DNA of 10,976 nt, taken from contig DJVJ01000060.1 of the NCBI GenBank assembly GCA_002441135.1, positions 1 to 10,976 on the forward strand, given 5' to 3'. Under the pieces are notes generated by a model. That model was not told the origin of the DNA, did no database searches, and saw only the letters and a list, made by a program, of their open reading frames with translations. Within the stretch, counting starts at the first letter, position 1; each line of letters opens with the position of its first letter. This DNA comes from Caryophanales bacterium UBA6259 (GTDB lineage: Bacteria > Bacillota > Bacilli > Tepidibacillales > Tepidibacillaceae). This document shows, in pieces, positions 1-6,301 of this stretch. The position numbers were made by a program, and so were the translations under genes.

Positions 1-6
1 ATGGAT

Positions 7-25
7 GACTTGCATCCTGCAAGTC
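7..25 (+). repeat. Hairpin at the 5S 5' boundary
   Basis: GACTTGC (7-13) and GCAAGTC (19-25) form a perfect 7-bp stem around the loop ATCCT. It touches the mature 5S 5' end, so it may mark the 23S-5S spacer or compete with helix I before 5S maturation. The same stem with loop GTCCT recurs at 480-498, downstream of the operon. Confidence 0.65.
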
Positions 26-140
26 TGGTGATGATGGCGGAGGGGAAACACGCGTACCCATCCCGAACACGACCGTTAAGCCCTCCAGCGCCGATGGTAC
101 TTGGACCGCAGGGTCCTGGAAGAGTAGGACGTCGCCAGGC
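24..140 (+). rRNA. rrf: 5S ribosomal RNA
   Basis: The core TACCCATCCCGAACACGA, then GTTAAGCCC, GCGCCGATGGTA and AGAGTAGGACGTCGCCAGGC, is the Firmicutes 5S pattern. The ends pair as helix I: CTGGTGA near 25-31 with TCGCCAG near 133-139, with one G-U pair. The length of about 117 nt is normal. The 5' end is set by alignment to the Bacillus pattern and may be off by one or two bases. The gene closes an rRNA operon whose 16S and 23S genes lie to the left of the window. Confidence 0.95.
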
Positions 141-144
141 AACA

Positions 145-176
145 GAAAAAACAGCTCAGTAAGAGCTGTTTTTTTG
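145..176 (+). terminator. Intrinsic terminator of the rRNA operon
   Basis: An A-run and ACAGCTC (151-157) pair with GAGCTGT (163-169) around the loop AGTAA, followed by a run of T. It begins five bases after the 5S gene and is the expected end of the rRNA transcript. Confidence 0.9.
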
Positions 177-193
177 TATGTAAAACTATATAA

Positions 194-211
194 GCGACGG
201 CCTACTCGCAA
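194..211 (+). repeat. Direct repeat GCGACGGCCTACTCGCAA, copy 1
   Basis: This 18-nt sequence follows the first terminator and recurs exactly at 356-373, after the second terminator. Its ends can pair as GCGA/TCGC. The shared order of terminator, about 20 bp of AT-rich DNA and this repeat indicates a segmental duplication of about 160 bp. Confidence 0.8.
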
Positions 212-230
212 TCGTCGAATGGGTAGCGAC

Positions 231-273
231 GGCCAGGATGGCCTAGAACCAAGGCTGGCCACAGGACGTGGCC
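231..273 (+). repeat. Two AGGAY-loop hairpins
   Basis: GGCCA-GGA-TGGCC (231-243) and GGCCAC-AGGAC-GTGGCC (257-273) are perfect GC-rich hairpins whose apex reads AGGA followed by T or C. The hairpins at 7-25 and 480-498 carry the reverse complement of this loop (ATCCT or GTCCT). No coding potential is seen here. They look like a dispersed palindromic element family associated with rRNA flanks. Confidence 0.6.
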
Positions 274-280
274 GAATAGA

Positions 281-299
281 CTTGGTGACGCGCCAGGCA
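281..299 (+). pseudogene. Probable collapsed 5S rRNA remnant
   Basis: CTTGGTG (281-287) and CGCCAGG (291-297) resemble the two strands of 5S helix I and still pair over 7 bp with two G-U pairs, but only three bases separate them. CGCCAGGCA at 291-299 matches the true 5S end at 133-141. It is followed at once by a terminator homologous to the 5S terminator. The reading as an internally deleted second 5S copy is inference; it rests on this terminator and the shared downstream repeat. Confidence 0.5.
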
Positions 300-300
300 C

Positions 301-333
301 AAAAAAAGCAGATCATTAAGATCTGTTTTTTTT
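301..333 (+). terminator. Second intrinsic terminator, copy of the 5S one
   Basis: An A-run and CAGATC (309-314) pair with GATCTG (320-325) around ATTAA, followed by eight T. Layout and flanks match the terminator at 145-176, with stem changes on both arms that keep the pairing. It acts as a backup terminator or is a relic of a duplicated rRNA operon end. Confidence 0.85.
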
Positions 334-355
334 GTACACATTAAAACCTATAAAT

Positions 356-373
356 GCGACGGCCTACTCGCAA
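356..373 (+). repeat. Direct repeat GCGACGGCCTACTCGCAA, copy 2
   Basis: This is an exact copy of 194-211, offset by 162 bp and placed about 20 bp after the second terminator. Confidence 0.8.
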
Positions 374-387
374 CATCCATTAAAAAC

Positions 388-498
388 AACCACATCGTGT
401 GGTTAACATGAAACGACTTGCGTCCTTTTAAAAGGAAGTTCGACTATAAATAATCACGTCCGTGTGATTAACGTCGAACGACTTGCGTCCTGCAAGTC
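388..498 (+). repeat. Two tandem double-hairpin units
   Basis: Unit 1 has the hairpin AACCACA-TCG-TGTGGTT (388-404), and unit 2 has TAATCAC/GTGATTA (451-457/464-470). Each runs into a 24-nt direct repeat (403-426 and 468-491, 21 of 24 identical, ending ACGACTTGCGTCCT). Each repeat leads into a second hairpin: 414-442, with the core palindrome TCCTTTTAAAAGGA, and GACTTGC-GTCCT-GCAAGTC (480-498). The stem arms differ between units but stay paired. No ORF or promoter is apparent. Confidence 0.65.
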
Positions 499-567
499 TA
501 CATTTGATGAAAAATGCAACAGAAAATAAAATCTTTTTAAAAAAATCTTAAAATTGCAAATGAGTTA

Positions 568-596
568 TTGAATTTTTTGTGATATTTTTTTATAAT
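568..596 (+). promoter_or_regulatory. Sigma-A promoter of the TRAP operon
   Basis: The -35 box TTGAAT (568-573) and the -10 box TATAAT (591-596) are 17 bp apart, which is optimal. Upstream 525-556 is rich in A and T runs and could act as an UP element. The start point should be near 603, leaving a leader of about 140 nt before dctP. Confidence 0.85.
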
Positions 597-599
597 AAG

Positions 600-613
600 T
601 GTAACCGCTTTCG
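600..613 (+). promoter_or_regulatory. CcpA binding site (cre) on the start point
   Basis: TGTAACCGCTTTCG matches the core of the Bacillus cre consensus WTGNAANCGNWWNCW at every fixed inner position and differs only at the two outer W positions. It covers the predicted +1, a position typical of repression by CcpA with HPr-Ser-P. This fits a catabolic operon. Confidence 0.75.
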
Positions 614-623
614 ATGATTGTGG

Positions 624-686
624 TAAATGTTTCAAAATAAAACATTTATAAAACAAACGTGTGCGAAAAATCATCTTTTCACACAC
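624..686 (+). promoter_or_regulatory. Two hairpins in the dctP leader
   Basis: TAAATGTTT (624-632) pairs with AAACATTTA (640-648) over 9 bp. GTGTG-C-GAAAA (659-669) pairs with TTTTC-A-CACAC (676-686) over 10 bp with one mismatch. Neither is followed by a T-run, so they are not terminators. They may stabilise the abundant binding-protein mRNA or bind a regulator. Confidence 0.6.
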
Positions 687-745
687 ATCAGGCCTAATTT
701 AAAAAATGGGTCAAATTCAAACAAAATATAAGGGGGAAATTCACA

Positions 746-1768
746 GTGAAAAAGTTTTTTTCAGTATTACTAATTCTTTCACTAGTATTCGTTGCTGTAG
801 GTTGTGGCAGTGACACTGATTCAAGTAAGGACACAGCTTCAGGTGATCAAGCAGGAAAGGCAATTGTTTTAAAAGCTGGACATACTCTAGCTGAAGATCA
901 TCCTTATCAATTAGGTATGCTTAAATTTGCTGAACTAGTTAGTGAAAAAACAAACGGACAAATTAAAATTGAAGTATTTCCTAACTCTGCATTAGGTGGA
1001 GAGCGTGACATGGTTGAAGGTGTTCAACTTGGAACTGTTGACATGGTATTATCATCTACTGGTCCTTTAGGTGGATTTGTTCCAGAACTAAACGTAGTTG
1101 ACTTACCTTTCTTGTTTAAATCCCGTGAGCATGCTTATAAAGTGTTAGATGGTGAAATTGGACAAGATCTACTAAAAGGTTTAGAGAATAAGAGTCTTGT
1201 TGGATTAGCATGGTGGGAAAATGGTTTCCGTAACGTAACTAATAATAAGAGACCAATTGAAAAGCCAGAAGATCTTGAAGGCTTAAAGATTCGTACAATG
1301 GAAAACGAAGTTCACATGGCTTCTTTTGAAACTATGGGCGCTGATCCAACTCCAATGGCATTTAACGAATTATTTACTGCGTTACAACAAGGTGTTGTTG
1401 ACGGTGAAGAGAATCCTGTACCAATCGTTATGACTTCAAAATTCTATGAGGTACAAAAGTATATGACTCTAACTGGTCATTTCTACTCACCATCCGTTGT
1501 AATGATTAATAAAGCTAAATTTGACAGCTTTACAGAAGAACAACAAAATGCATTAAAAGAAGCTGCTAAAGAAGCTGCAGATTATGAGCGTGGTTTAATT
1601 AAACAAATGGATGAAGAATTTGTAGGTCAGTTAAAAGAAAAAGGAATGGAAATTATCGAAAATCCTGACAAAGCTTTATTCTTAGAAGCAGTTAAACCAG
1701 TTTATGAAAAGTATGAAAGCAAGTTTGGTAAAGAATTAATTGAAAGCATTCAAAAGGCTGGAGAATAA
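746..1768 (+). CDS. dctP: TRAP transporter solute-binding lipoprotein (DctP family)
   Basis: This is the extracytoplasmic binding protein of a tripartite ATP-independent periplasmic (TRAP) transporter for an organic acid. It has 340 residues. A signal peptide (KK then a hydrophobic stretch) ends in a lipobox AVGC at Cys20, so the protein is membrane-anchored as expected in a Gram-positive. A Ser/Asp/Lys-rich linker follows, then the DctP fold from about residue 39. The signature KIRTMENEV holds Arg183, the conserved arginine that salt-bridges the ligand carboxylate in this family, and is followed by GADPTPMAFNELFTALQQG and VDGEENP. The GTG start is supported by AAGGGGGA at 730-737, 8 nt upstream. 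It leads the operon and is cut off from dctQ by a strong hairpin, which should give excess binding protein. The ligand cannot be told; family members bind C4-dicarboxylates, keto, hydroxy and sugar acids. Confidence 0.93.
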   Translation: MKKFFSVLLILSLVFVAVGCGSDTDSSKDTASGDQAGKAIVLKAGHTLAEDHPYQLGMLKFAELVSEKTNGQIKIEVFPNSALGGERDMVEGVQLGTVDMVLSSTGPLGGFVPELNVVDLPFLFKSREHAYKVLDGEIGQDLLKGLENKSLVGLAWWENGFRNVTNNKRPIEKPEDLEGLKIRTMENEVHMASFETMGADPTPMAFNELFTALQQGVVDGEENPVPIVMTSKFYEVQKYMTLTGHFYSPSVVMINKAKFDSFTEEQQNALKEAAKEAADYERGLIKQMDEEFVGQLKEKGMEIIENPDKALFLEAVKPVYEKYESKFGKELIESIQKAGE

Positions 1769-1783
1769 TAGTTTATAAGAATT

Positions 1784-1829
1784 AAAAGTGAGTAAGTAAA
1801 CTGAGTAATAATTTACTTACTCACTTTTT
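1784..1829 (+). terminator. Strong hairpin between dctP and dctQ (partial terminator)
   Basis: A perfect 17-bp stem (1784-1800 with 1812-1828), based on AAGTGAGTAAGTAAA, has an 11-nt loop and ends in five T. No separate strong promoter was found before dctQ, so it probably acts as a leaky terminator and 3' stabiliser that sets a high ratio of binding protein to permease. Confidence 0.8.
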
Positions 1830-1863
1830 CCTTAAATCGAATAGGAAAGAAAAAATGCTTTGC

Positions 1864-1878
1864 AAAAGCTAAGCTTTT
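1864..1878 (+). repeat. Short palindrome before dctQ
   Basis: AAAAGCTAAGCTTTT is an inverted repeat around one central A, 34 bp before the dctQ start. It could be an operator or a small mRNA hairpin; nothing else supports a function. Confidence 0.3.
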
Positions 1879-1912
1879 CTAAATATAAATGTGAAAGAGG
1901 AAGGCGGGTAAT

Positions 1913-2416
1913 ATGAAGAACTTAATGACTTCATATATTAACTTAATGGATCGAGTAAATAAACTCCTTTATTACTTTTCTGGAGTTTTATTAATATCGA
2001 TGTCTGTGATTATTATCTATCAGGTTTTCTCAAGGTTTGTGCTAGAGGCGTCACTTCCATGGTCTGAAGAGCTTACTCGCTATCTCATGATATGGGCTGT
2101 TTTTATTGGAGCGTCCTTAGCTTTAAGGAACGGGGCTTTGATTGGTGTTGAAGCAATAGCAGAAGCAATGCCAAATAGTATAAAGAAAGCAATGAAAATA
2201 TCTGTTTCATTATTTTCGATGATCTTCTTTGGGTTTCTAATCTTTATTGGTTTGGATATTGTAGAAGGTGTATCTGTTCAAACATCACCAGCAATGCATA
2301 TACCGATGTCATGGGCATATGCTGCAATACCAGTTGGTTCATTGTTTATGCTATTAAATTCAATCACTGTAATATTTGAGTTGATTATGAATAAAGAAAG
2401 GGAGGCTGCTCACTAA
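1913..2416 (+). CDS. dctQ: TRAP transporter small permease (DctQ family)
   Basis: This is the small integral membrane subunit of the TRAP transporter. It has 167 residues, normal for DctQ, with four predicted membrane segments at about 18-40, 54-74, 93-115 and 132-154. The family feature LPWSEELTRYLMIW, which joins helices 1 and 2, is present, followed by GASLALRNGALIGVEAI. It pairs with DctM in the membrane and is thought to help dock the binding protein. The start ATG follows AAAGAGGAAGG (1894-1904). Its stop overlaps the dctM start by one base (TAATG), which suggests translational coupling. Confidence 0.93.
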   Translation: MKNLMTSYINLMDRVNKLLYYFSGVLLISMSVIIIYQVFSRFVLEASLPWSEELTRYLMIWAVFIGASLALRNGALIGVEAIAEAMPNSIKKAMKISVSLFSMIFFGFLIFIGLDIVEGVSVQTSPAMHIPMSWAYAAIPVGSLFMLLNSITVIFELIMNKEREAAH

Positions 2417-3690
2417 TGGGAACTTTTTTAATTATAGCAATGCTAGTTTTATTTGCCTTTAGTGTACCAATTGCAACTTCTATTGGTATAGCAGCAGCTC
2501 TAGCAATTTATATTCAAGGTGATATTCCGGTAATGGTAATAGCACAAAGGATGTTCGCTTCTCTTGACTCTTTTCCGCTAATGGCAATACCATTTTTTAT
2601 TCTAGCCGGTACATTAATGGAAGTTGGTGGAATTTCTAAAAGACTTGTTAACTTGGCAAATTCCATGGTTGGTCATATGACAGGTGGATTAGCTGCAGTA
2701 GCTGTTGTTACATCCATGTTTTTTGCGGCAATCTCTGGTTCAAGTGCTGCTACAACTGCAGCAATTGGTTCAATACTAATCCCTGCTATGGTAAGTAAAG
2801 GATATAGAAGAGATTTTGCAGGAGCTGTACAAGCAGCATCTGGGGAAATTGGAGTTATTATACCTCCAAGTATACCAATGATTCTTTATGCGGTAGTAGT
2901 TGGTGTATCTGTTGGGGATATGTTTATAGCAGGAATTATTCCTGGGATTCTTATTGGTTTATCTTTAATACTAACCGTATATATTATTTCTAAAAAAAGA
3001 GGATATAAAGGCTCAGAAAAAGCAACTTGGGGAGAGCGTTTTAAGGCATTTAAAGAAGCATTTCTAGCATTATTAATGCCATTTATTATCCTAGGTGGTA
3101 TCTATGGTGGTATATTTACACCTACTGAAGCTGCAGCAGTTGCAGTTGGTTATTCATTCTTAATTGGTACATTTGTATATAAAGAAATTAAATGGAAAGC
3201 AGTTTTAGATTTATTTTCAAAATCTTCTGTTACAATGTCCATTATAATGATTATTATTGCAAATGCAGGAGTTTTTGGGTGGATCTTAACTAGAGAGCAA
3301 ATTCCACAATTAGTAGCTCAGTGGTTAACTTCGATGACTCAAAGTCCTATTATCTTTTTGCTTTTAGTTAATATTTTCTTAATGATTGTAGGAATGTTTT
3401 TTGAAACATCAGCCTCAATTATAATTTTAGCGCCAATTTTAACCCCGATAGCCGTTGCATTAGGAATTAATCCAGTGCATTTTGGAATGATTATGATTGT
3501 TAACCTTGCGATGGGAATGGTAACTCCGCCACTTGGTGTAAATTTATTCGTTGCTTGCCAGATTGGTGGATTGAAACTAGAACAAATTTCAAGAGCACTT
3601 ATCCCATTCCTTTTCACATTGATTATTGACGTATTACTTATCAGTTACATCCCGAAAATTTCCATGATATTGCTAGACTTAGCAAAATAA
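2416..3690 (+). CDS. dctM: TRAP transporter large permease (DctM family)
   Basis: This is the large membrane subunit that moves the solute with sodium or proton symport. Its 424 residues and about twelve hydrophobic segments match the family. The elevator-fold signatures are present: a serine-rich stretch AISGSSAATTAAIG near 105-118, then a segment with EIGVIIPPSIPMILYAV near 143-159, and in the second half GGIFTPTEAAAVAVGY and NLAMGMVTPPLGVNLFVA. The ribosome site GAAAGGGAGG lies inside the end of dctQ (2396-2405). DctQ and DctM are separate proteins here, not fused. Downstream, 109 bp separate it from the next gene. Confidence 0.95.
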   Translation: MGTFLIIAMLVLFAFSVPIATSIGIAAALAIYIQGDIPVMVIAQRMFASLDSFPLMAIPFFILAGTLMEVGGISKRLVNLANSMVGHMTGGLAAVAVVTSMFFAAISGSSAATTAAIGSILIPAMVSKGYRRDFAGAVQAASGEIGVIIPPSIPMILYAVVVGVSVGDMFIAGIIPGILIGLSLILTVYIISKKRGYKGSEKATWGERFKAFKEAFLALLMPFIILGGIYGGIFTPTEAAAVAVGYSFLIGTFVYKEIKWKAVLDLFSKSSVTMSIIMIIIANAGVFGWILTREQIPQLVAQWLTSMTQSPIIFLLLVNIFLMIVGMFFETSASIIILAPILTPIAVALGINPVHFGMIMIVNLAMGMVTPPLGVNLFVACQIGGLKLEQISRALIPFLFTLIIDVLLISYIPKISMILLDLAK

Positions 3691-3729
3691 CATTGGATAA
3701 TAATGAATAAAATACTTTTTAAAAATTTC

Positions 3730-3762
3730 GGCTTCCTTTTCATATACATGGTAAAGGAAGCC
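3730..3762 (+). terminator. Hairpin after dctM (weak or leaky terminator)
   Basis: GGCTTCCTTT (3730-3739) pairs with AAAGGAAGCC (3753-3762) over 10 bp with a 13-nt loop. Only AACTTTAA follows, so termination on this strand should be weak; it may instead separate transporter and enzyme mRNA levels by processing. Read on the other strand it is followed by a T-rich tract. Confidence 0.5.
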
Positions 3763-3799
3763 AACTTTAATAAAATAATGTAGAAAAGCGGTGAGGAAA

Positions 3800-5050
3800 A
3801 TGGGTTCACCAAAAATTGCATTAGTAAAACAAAAATTTGCTGCTCCTTCTATTGATAATATCGAAGAGCATGTGAAGCATGAATTAGCAAAGGTACAAAT
3901 TCAGGAAAAGGTTAAAGAAGGCATGACAATAGCTATTACAGCAGGAAGTAGAGGAATAGCTAACATGAATGTCATCATCAAGACTATAGTAGAAGAACTT
4001 AAGCTACTTGGTGCAAAACCTTATATTGTTCCTACGATGGGGAGTCATGGTGGAGCAACTGCAGAAGGACAAACAGAAGTCCTTGAAAGCCTTGGGATAA
4101 CAGAAGAGTTTTGTGGAGCAGAAATACGATCCTCTATGGAAGTGGTTCAGCTTGGAAATTTAGAAAATGGAATGCCGGTTTATATAGATAAAAATGCGTA
4201 TGAAGCAGATGGTATTATTTTAATGAATCGTATTAAGCCACATACCGATTTTAAAAGTGAAATTGAAAGTGGTTTATTAAAAATGGCGGCTATCGGTTTA
4301 GGGAAACATGCTCAAGCTTTAGCGCTGCATAGTCATGGCATCAAAGGCATTAGAGACTTCATGCCTGATGTTGCAAAAATGATAATTAGTAAATCAAAGA
4401 TAATCATGGCTATTGGAGTCGTTGAAAATGCCTTTGAAAAAACGGCAGCAATTGAGGCGATAGAAAAGGACCAAATAGAAGAACGAGAGAAAGAGCTGTT
4501 AAAGCTAGCAAAATCCTATATGCCAAAGTTACCAGTTGAGAATATTGATCTCTTGATTGTGGATGAAATCGGAAAAAACTACACAGGTACTGGGATGGAT
4601 ACTAATATCATAGGCAGAATTAATATCCAAGGAGTTAAAGAACCTGAATCACCAAAGATTAAATATATTTTAGCTTCGGATGTTAGTGAAGCTTCTCATG
4701 GGAATGCATTAGGCATAGGATTAGCGGACTTAACCACCAAAAAATTGTTTCAAAAAATTAATTTTAAAGCGATGAATGAAAATATTGTAACGAGCACGTT
4801 CTTGAATCGCGCAAAGATTCCTATTGTATTAGAAAATGATAAGGAAGCAATTCAAGCCGCTTTAAGAGCGAATTGGGGTATTGATGGAGAAAATGCGCGA
4901 GTAATCAGAATACCTAACACATTACATCTTGAATATTTGTATGTATCAGAAGCTATTTTAAGAGAAATAGAGGATAAAGTAGAAGTAATAACTGAACTTA
5001 CAGATTTTAATTTTGACAAAAATGGATATTTAGAAAAATTTAACCATTAA
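3800..5050 (+). CDS. LarA-like nickel-pincer isomerase homologue (DUF2088 type)
   Basis: This is a 416-residue cytoplasmic protein of the lactate racemase LarA superfamily, which uses a nickel-pincer nucleotide to racemise or epimerise 2-hydroxy acids. Visible family blocks are ITAGSRGI (46-53), VPTMGSHGGAT (77-87), NRIKPHTDF (143-151), ESGLLKMAAIGLGKH (156-170) and ALHSHG (175-180). By comparison with Lactiplantibacillus LarA recalled from memory, His83, His148, Lys161 and His177 occupy the places of His108, His174, Lys184 and His200; the Lys-to-His gap of 16 is the same. The ATG at 3800 is preferred because GGTGA (3790-3794) sits 5 nt upstream; an in-frame GTG at 3791 would overlap that site. 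The gene lies between a TRAP transporter and an alcohol dehydrogenase, so its substrate is probably the imported hydroxy acid. Lactate itself is not implied. No larB, larC or larE is in the window. Confidence 0.85.
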   Translation: MGSPKIALVKQKFAAPSIDNIEEHVKHELAKVQIQEKVKEGMTIAITAGSRGIANMNVIIKTIVEELKLLGAKPYIVPTMGSHGGATAEGQTEVLESLGITEEFCGAEIRSSMEVVQLGNLENGMPVYIDKNAYEADGIILMNRIKPHTDFKSEIESGLLKMAAIGLGKHAQALALHSHGIKGIRDFMPDVAKMIISKSKIIMAIGVVENAFEKTAAIEAIEKDQIEEREKELLKLAKSYMPKLPVENIDLLIVDEIGKNYTGTGMDTNIIGRINIQGVKEPESPKIKYILASDVSEASHGNALGIGLADLTTKKLFQKINFKAMNENIVTSTFLNRAKIPIVLENDKEAIQAALRANWGIDGENARVIRIPNTLHLEYLYVSEAILREIEDKVEVITELTDFNFDKNGYLEKFNH

Positions 5051-5074
5051 TTTAAACATAAAAAGGGAGAGATA

Positions 5075-6274
5075 ATGATGAAAACAGTTTGGCATTTTAA
5101 TACTGCACCATCCGTATTTGTAGGTCGTGATTCAATTAAAAAATTAAATCAATTAATGAACAAATTTAATGGAACAAAAATTTTAATTGTTACTGATCCA
5201 GGAATTAAAAATGCAGGAATTTTAGATAAAGTTCTAGAAGTTATTGATTCAAAATATGAAGTAAAGGTTTATGATGAAGTTTTACCTGAGCCTCCAATTG
5301 ATAAAGCGTTAGAATGCTATGAAATCGCAAAAAATTTCGATCCTGAAGTTATTATTGGTTTAGGTGGAGGAAGTAGCATCGATTTAGCGAAGGTCGTATC
5401 TGTACTTCATACCTATGGAGGACATCCAAGGGATTACTTTGGTGAAAACAAAGTTCCAGGGCCTGTAGTTCCATTAATTGCAATACCTACTACAGCTGGT
5501 ACTGGTTCTGAGGTTACTCCTGTATCCGTTCTTACTGATGTAGAGAATGATGTTAAGATGGGAATTTCCGATACAAATATTATTCCAAAGGTTGCTATTT
5601 TAGATCCAATGCTTTCCATTGGCTTACCTCCTTATGTTACTGCTACATCAGGAATTGATGCGTTATCTCATGCTATCGAATCCTATACAACAATCGACTA
5701 TCGTTATTTAAAAGCTCAAGGTGAAGTGATTTTCCAAGGTTCTTCTTCCTTAACTGATCATATTGCTTTAGGTGCAATTCAAAAGATAGCAAAAAATCTA
5801 CACAAGGCAGTTTTACAAGGAACAAATGTGGAGGCAAGAGAGGAAATGCTATTAGCAAGCTTAATGGCGGGTATGGCCTTTGCTAATGCTGGAAATGCTG
5901 CAGCCCATGCGCTAGCATATCCAATTGGTGGTATCGTAAAATCTCCTCATGGTGAAGTAACGGGTCTTTTATTACCATATGTAATGGAATACAATGTAAA
6001 CGTAGTTCCAGAGAAAATGGCAGAAGTTTCTAAAGCATTTGGCTTAAGTGAACAGCATTACTCAACAGAAGAATTAGCAGCGGAAGCACCTAAAATTGTG
6101 CTACAATTGCTTGAGGAAATTGGTTTACCAAGTAAACTTTCCCAAATTGGAATTAAAGCGGAGCATATAGACCAAATTGCTGAAAAAGGTCTTCAACAGG
6201 AAAGACTGATGAGAAACAATCCAAGAACACCATCTGTAGCATCATTAAAAGAACTTTTAAATAAAGCTTTATAA
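5075..6274 (+). CDS. Iron-containing alcohol dehydrogenase (group III)
   Basis: This is an NAD(P)-dependent oxidoreductase that interconverts an alcohol or 2-hydroxy acid and its aldehyde or ketone. It has 399 residues. The N-terminal Rossmann-like half has GLGGGSSIDLAK (95-106), the nucleotide-binding GGGS, then IPTTAGTGSEVTPVSV (137-152). The metal ligands are all present: Asp195 and His199 in SGIDALSHAIESY, His278 in NAAAHALAYPIGG and His292 in SPHGEV. The last two are 14 residues apart, as in FucO. There is an insertion of about 14 residues after SYTTIDYR (near 206-226) relative to FucO. AAGGGAGA (5063-5070) precedes the start, where two ATG codons stand in tandem. It lies 24 bp after the LarA-like gene and just before an AOR, so it likely works with that enzyme on one aldehyde. 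The substrate is unknown. Confidence 0.92.
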   Translation: MMKTVWHFNTAPSVFVGRDSIKKLNQLMNKFNGTKILIVTDPGIKNAGILDKVLEVIDSKYEVKVYDEVLPEPPIDKALECYEIAKNFDPEVIIGLGGGSSIDLAKVVSVLHTYGGHPRDYFGENKVPGPVVPLIAIPTTAGTGSEVTPVSVLTDVENDVKMGISDTNIIPKVAILDPMLSIGLPPYVTATSGIDALSHAIESYTTIDYRYLKAQGEVIFQGSSSLTDHIALGAIQKIAKNLHKAVLQGTNVEAREEMLLASLMAGMAFANAGNAAAHALAYPIGGIVKSPHGEVTGLLLPYVMEYNVNVVPEKMAEVSKAFGLSEQHYSTEELAAEAPKIVLQLLEEIGLPSKLSQIGIKAEHIDQIAEKGLQQERLMRNNPRTPSVASLKELLNKAL

Positions 6275-6301
6275 AATATATTATAAGCGTGGGTGAGGAA
6301 A

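Noticed and set aside
177..500. CRISPR array or tRNA genes in the repeat-rich 5S flank
   Set aside because: Repeats are unequal, few and palindromic without regular spacers, and no tRNA cloverleaf with a T-loop GGTTCRA was found.
1844..1860. Possible sigma-54 (-24/-12) promoter before dctQ
   Set aside because: GG and GC are 11 bases apart rather than 10, the boxes are otherwise poor, and the local regulator lacks GAFTGA. No better match was noticed in the other intergenic regions.
3339..3617. Open frame on the - strand inside dctM
   Set aside because: It lies wholly within a well-supported permease gene, has no ribosome site of its own and looks like no known protein. The same holds for the - strand frames at 5434-5619, 5673-5858, 6403-6636, 6967-7263, 7203-7424 and 8626-8808.
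3690..3799. Separate promoter for the LarA-like gene
   Set aside because: TTGGAT at 3693 has no -10 at a proper distance; read-through past the weak hairpin is the simpler explanation.
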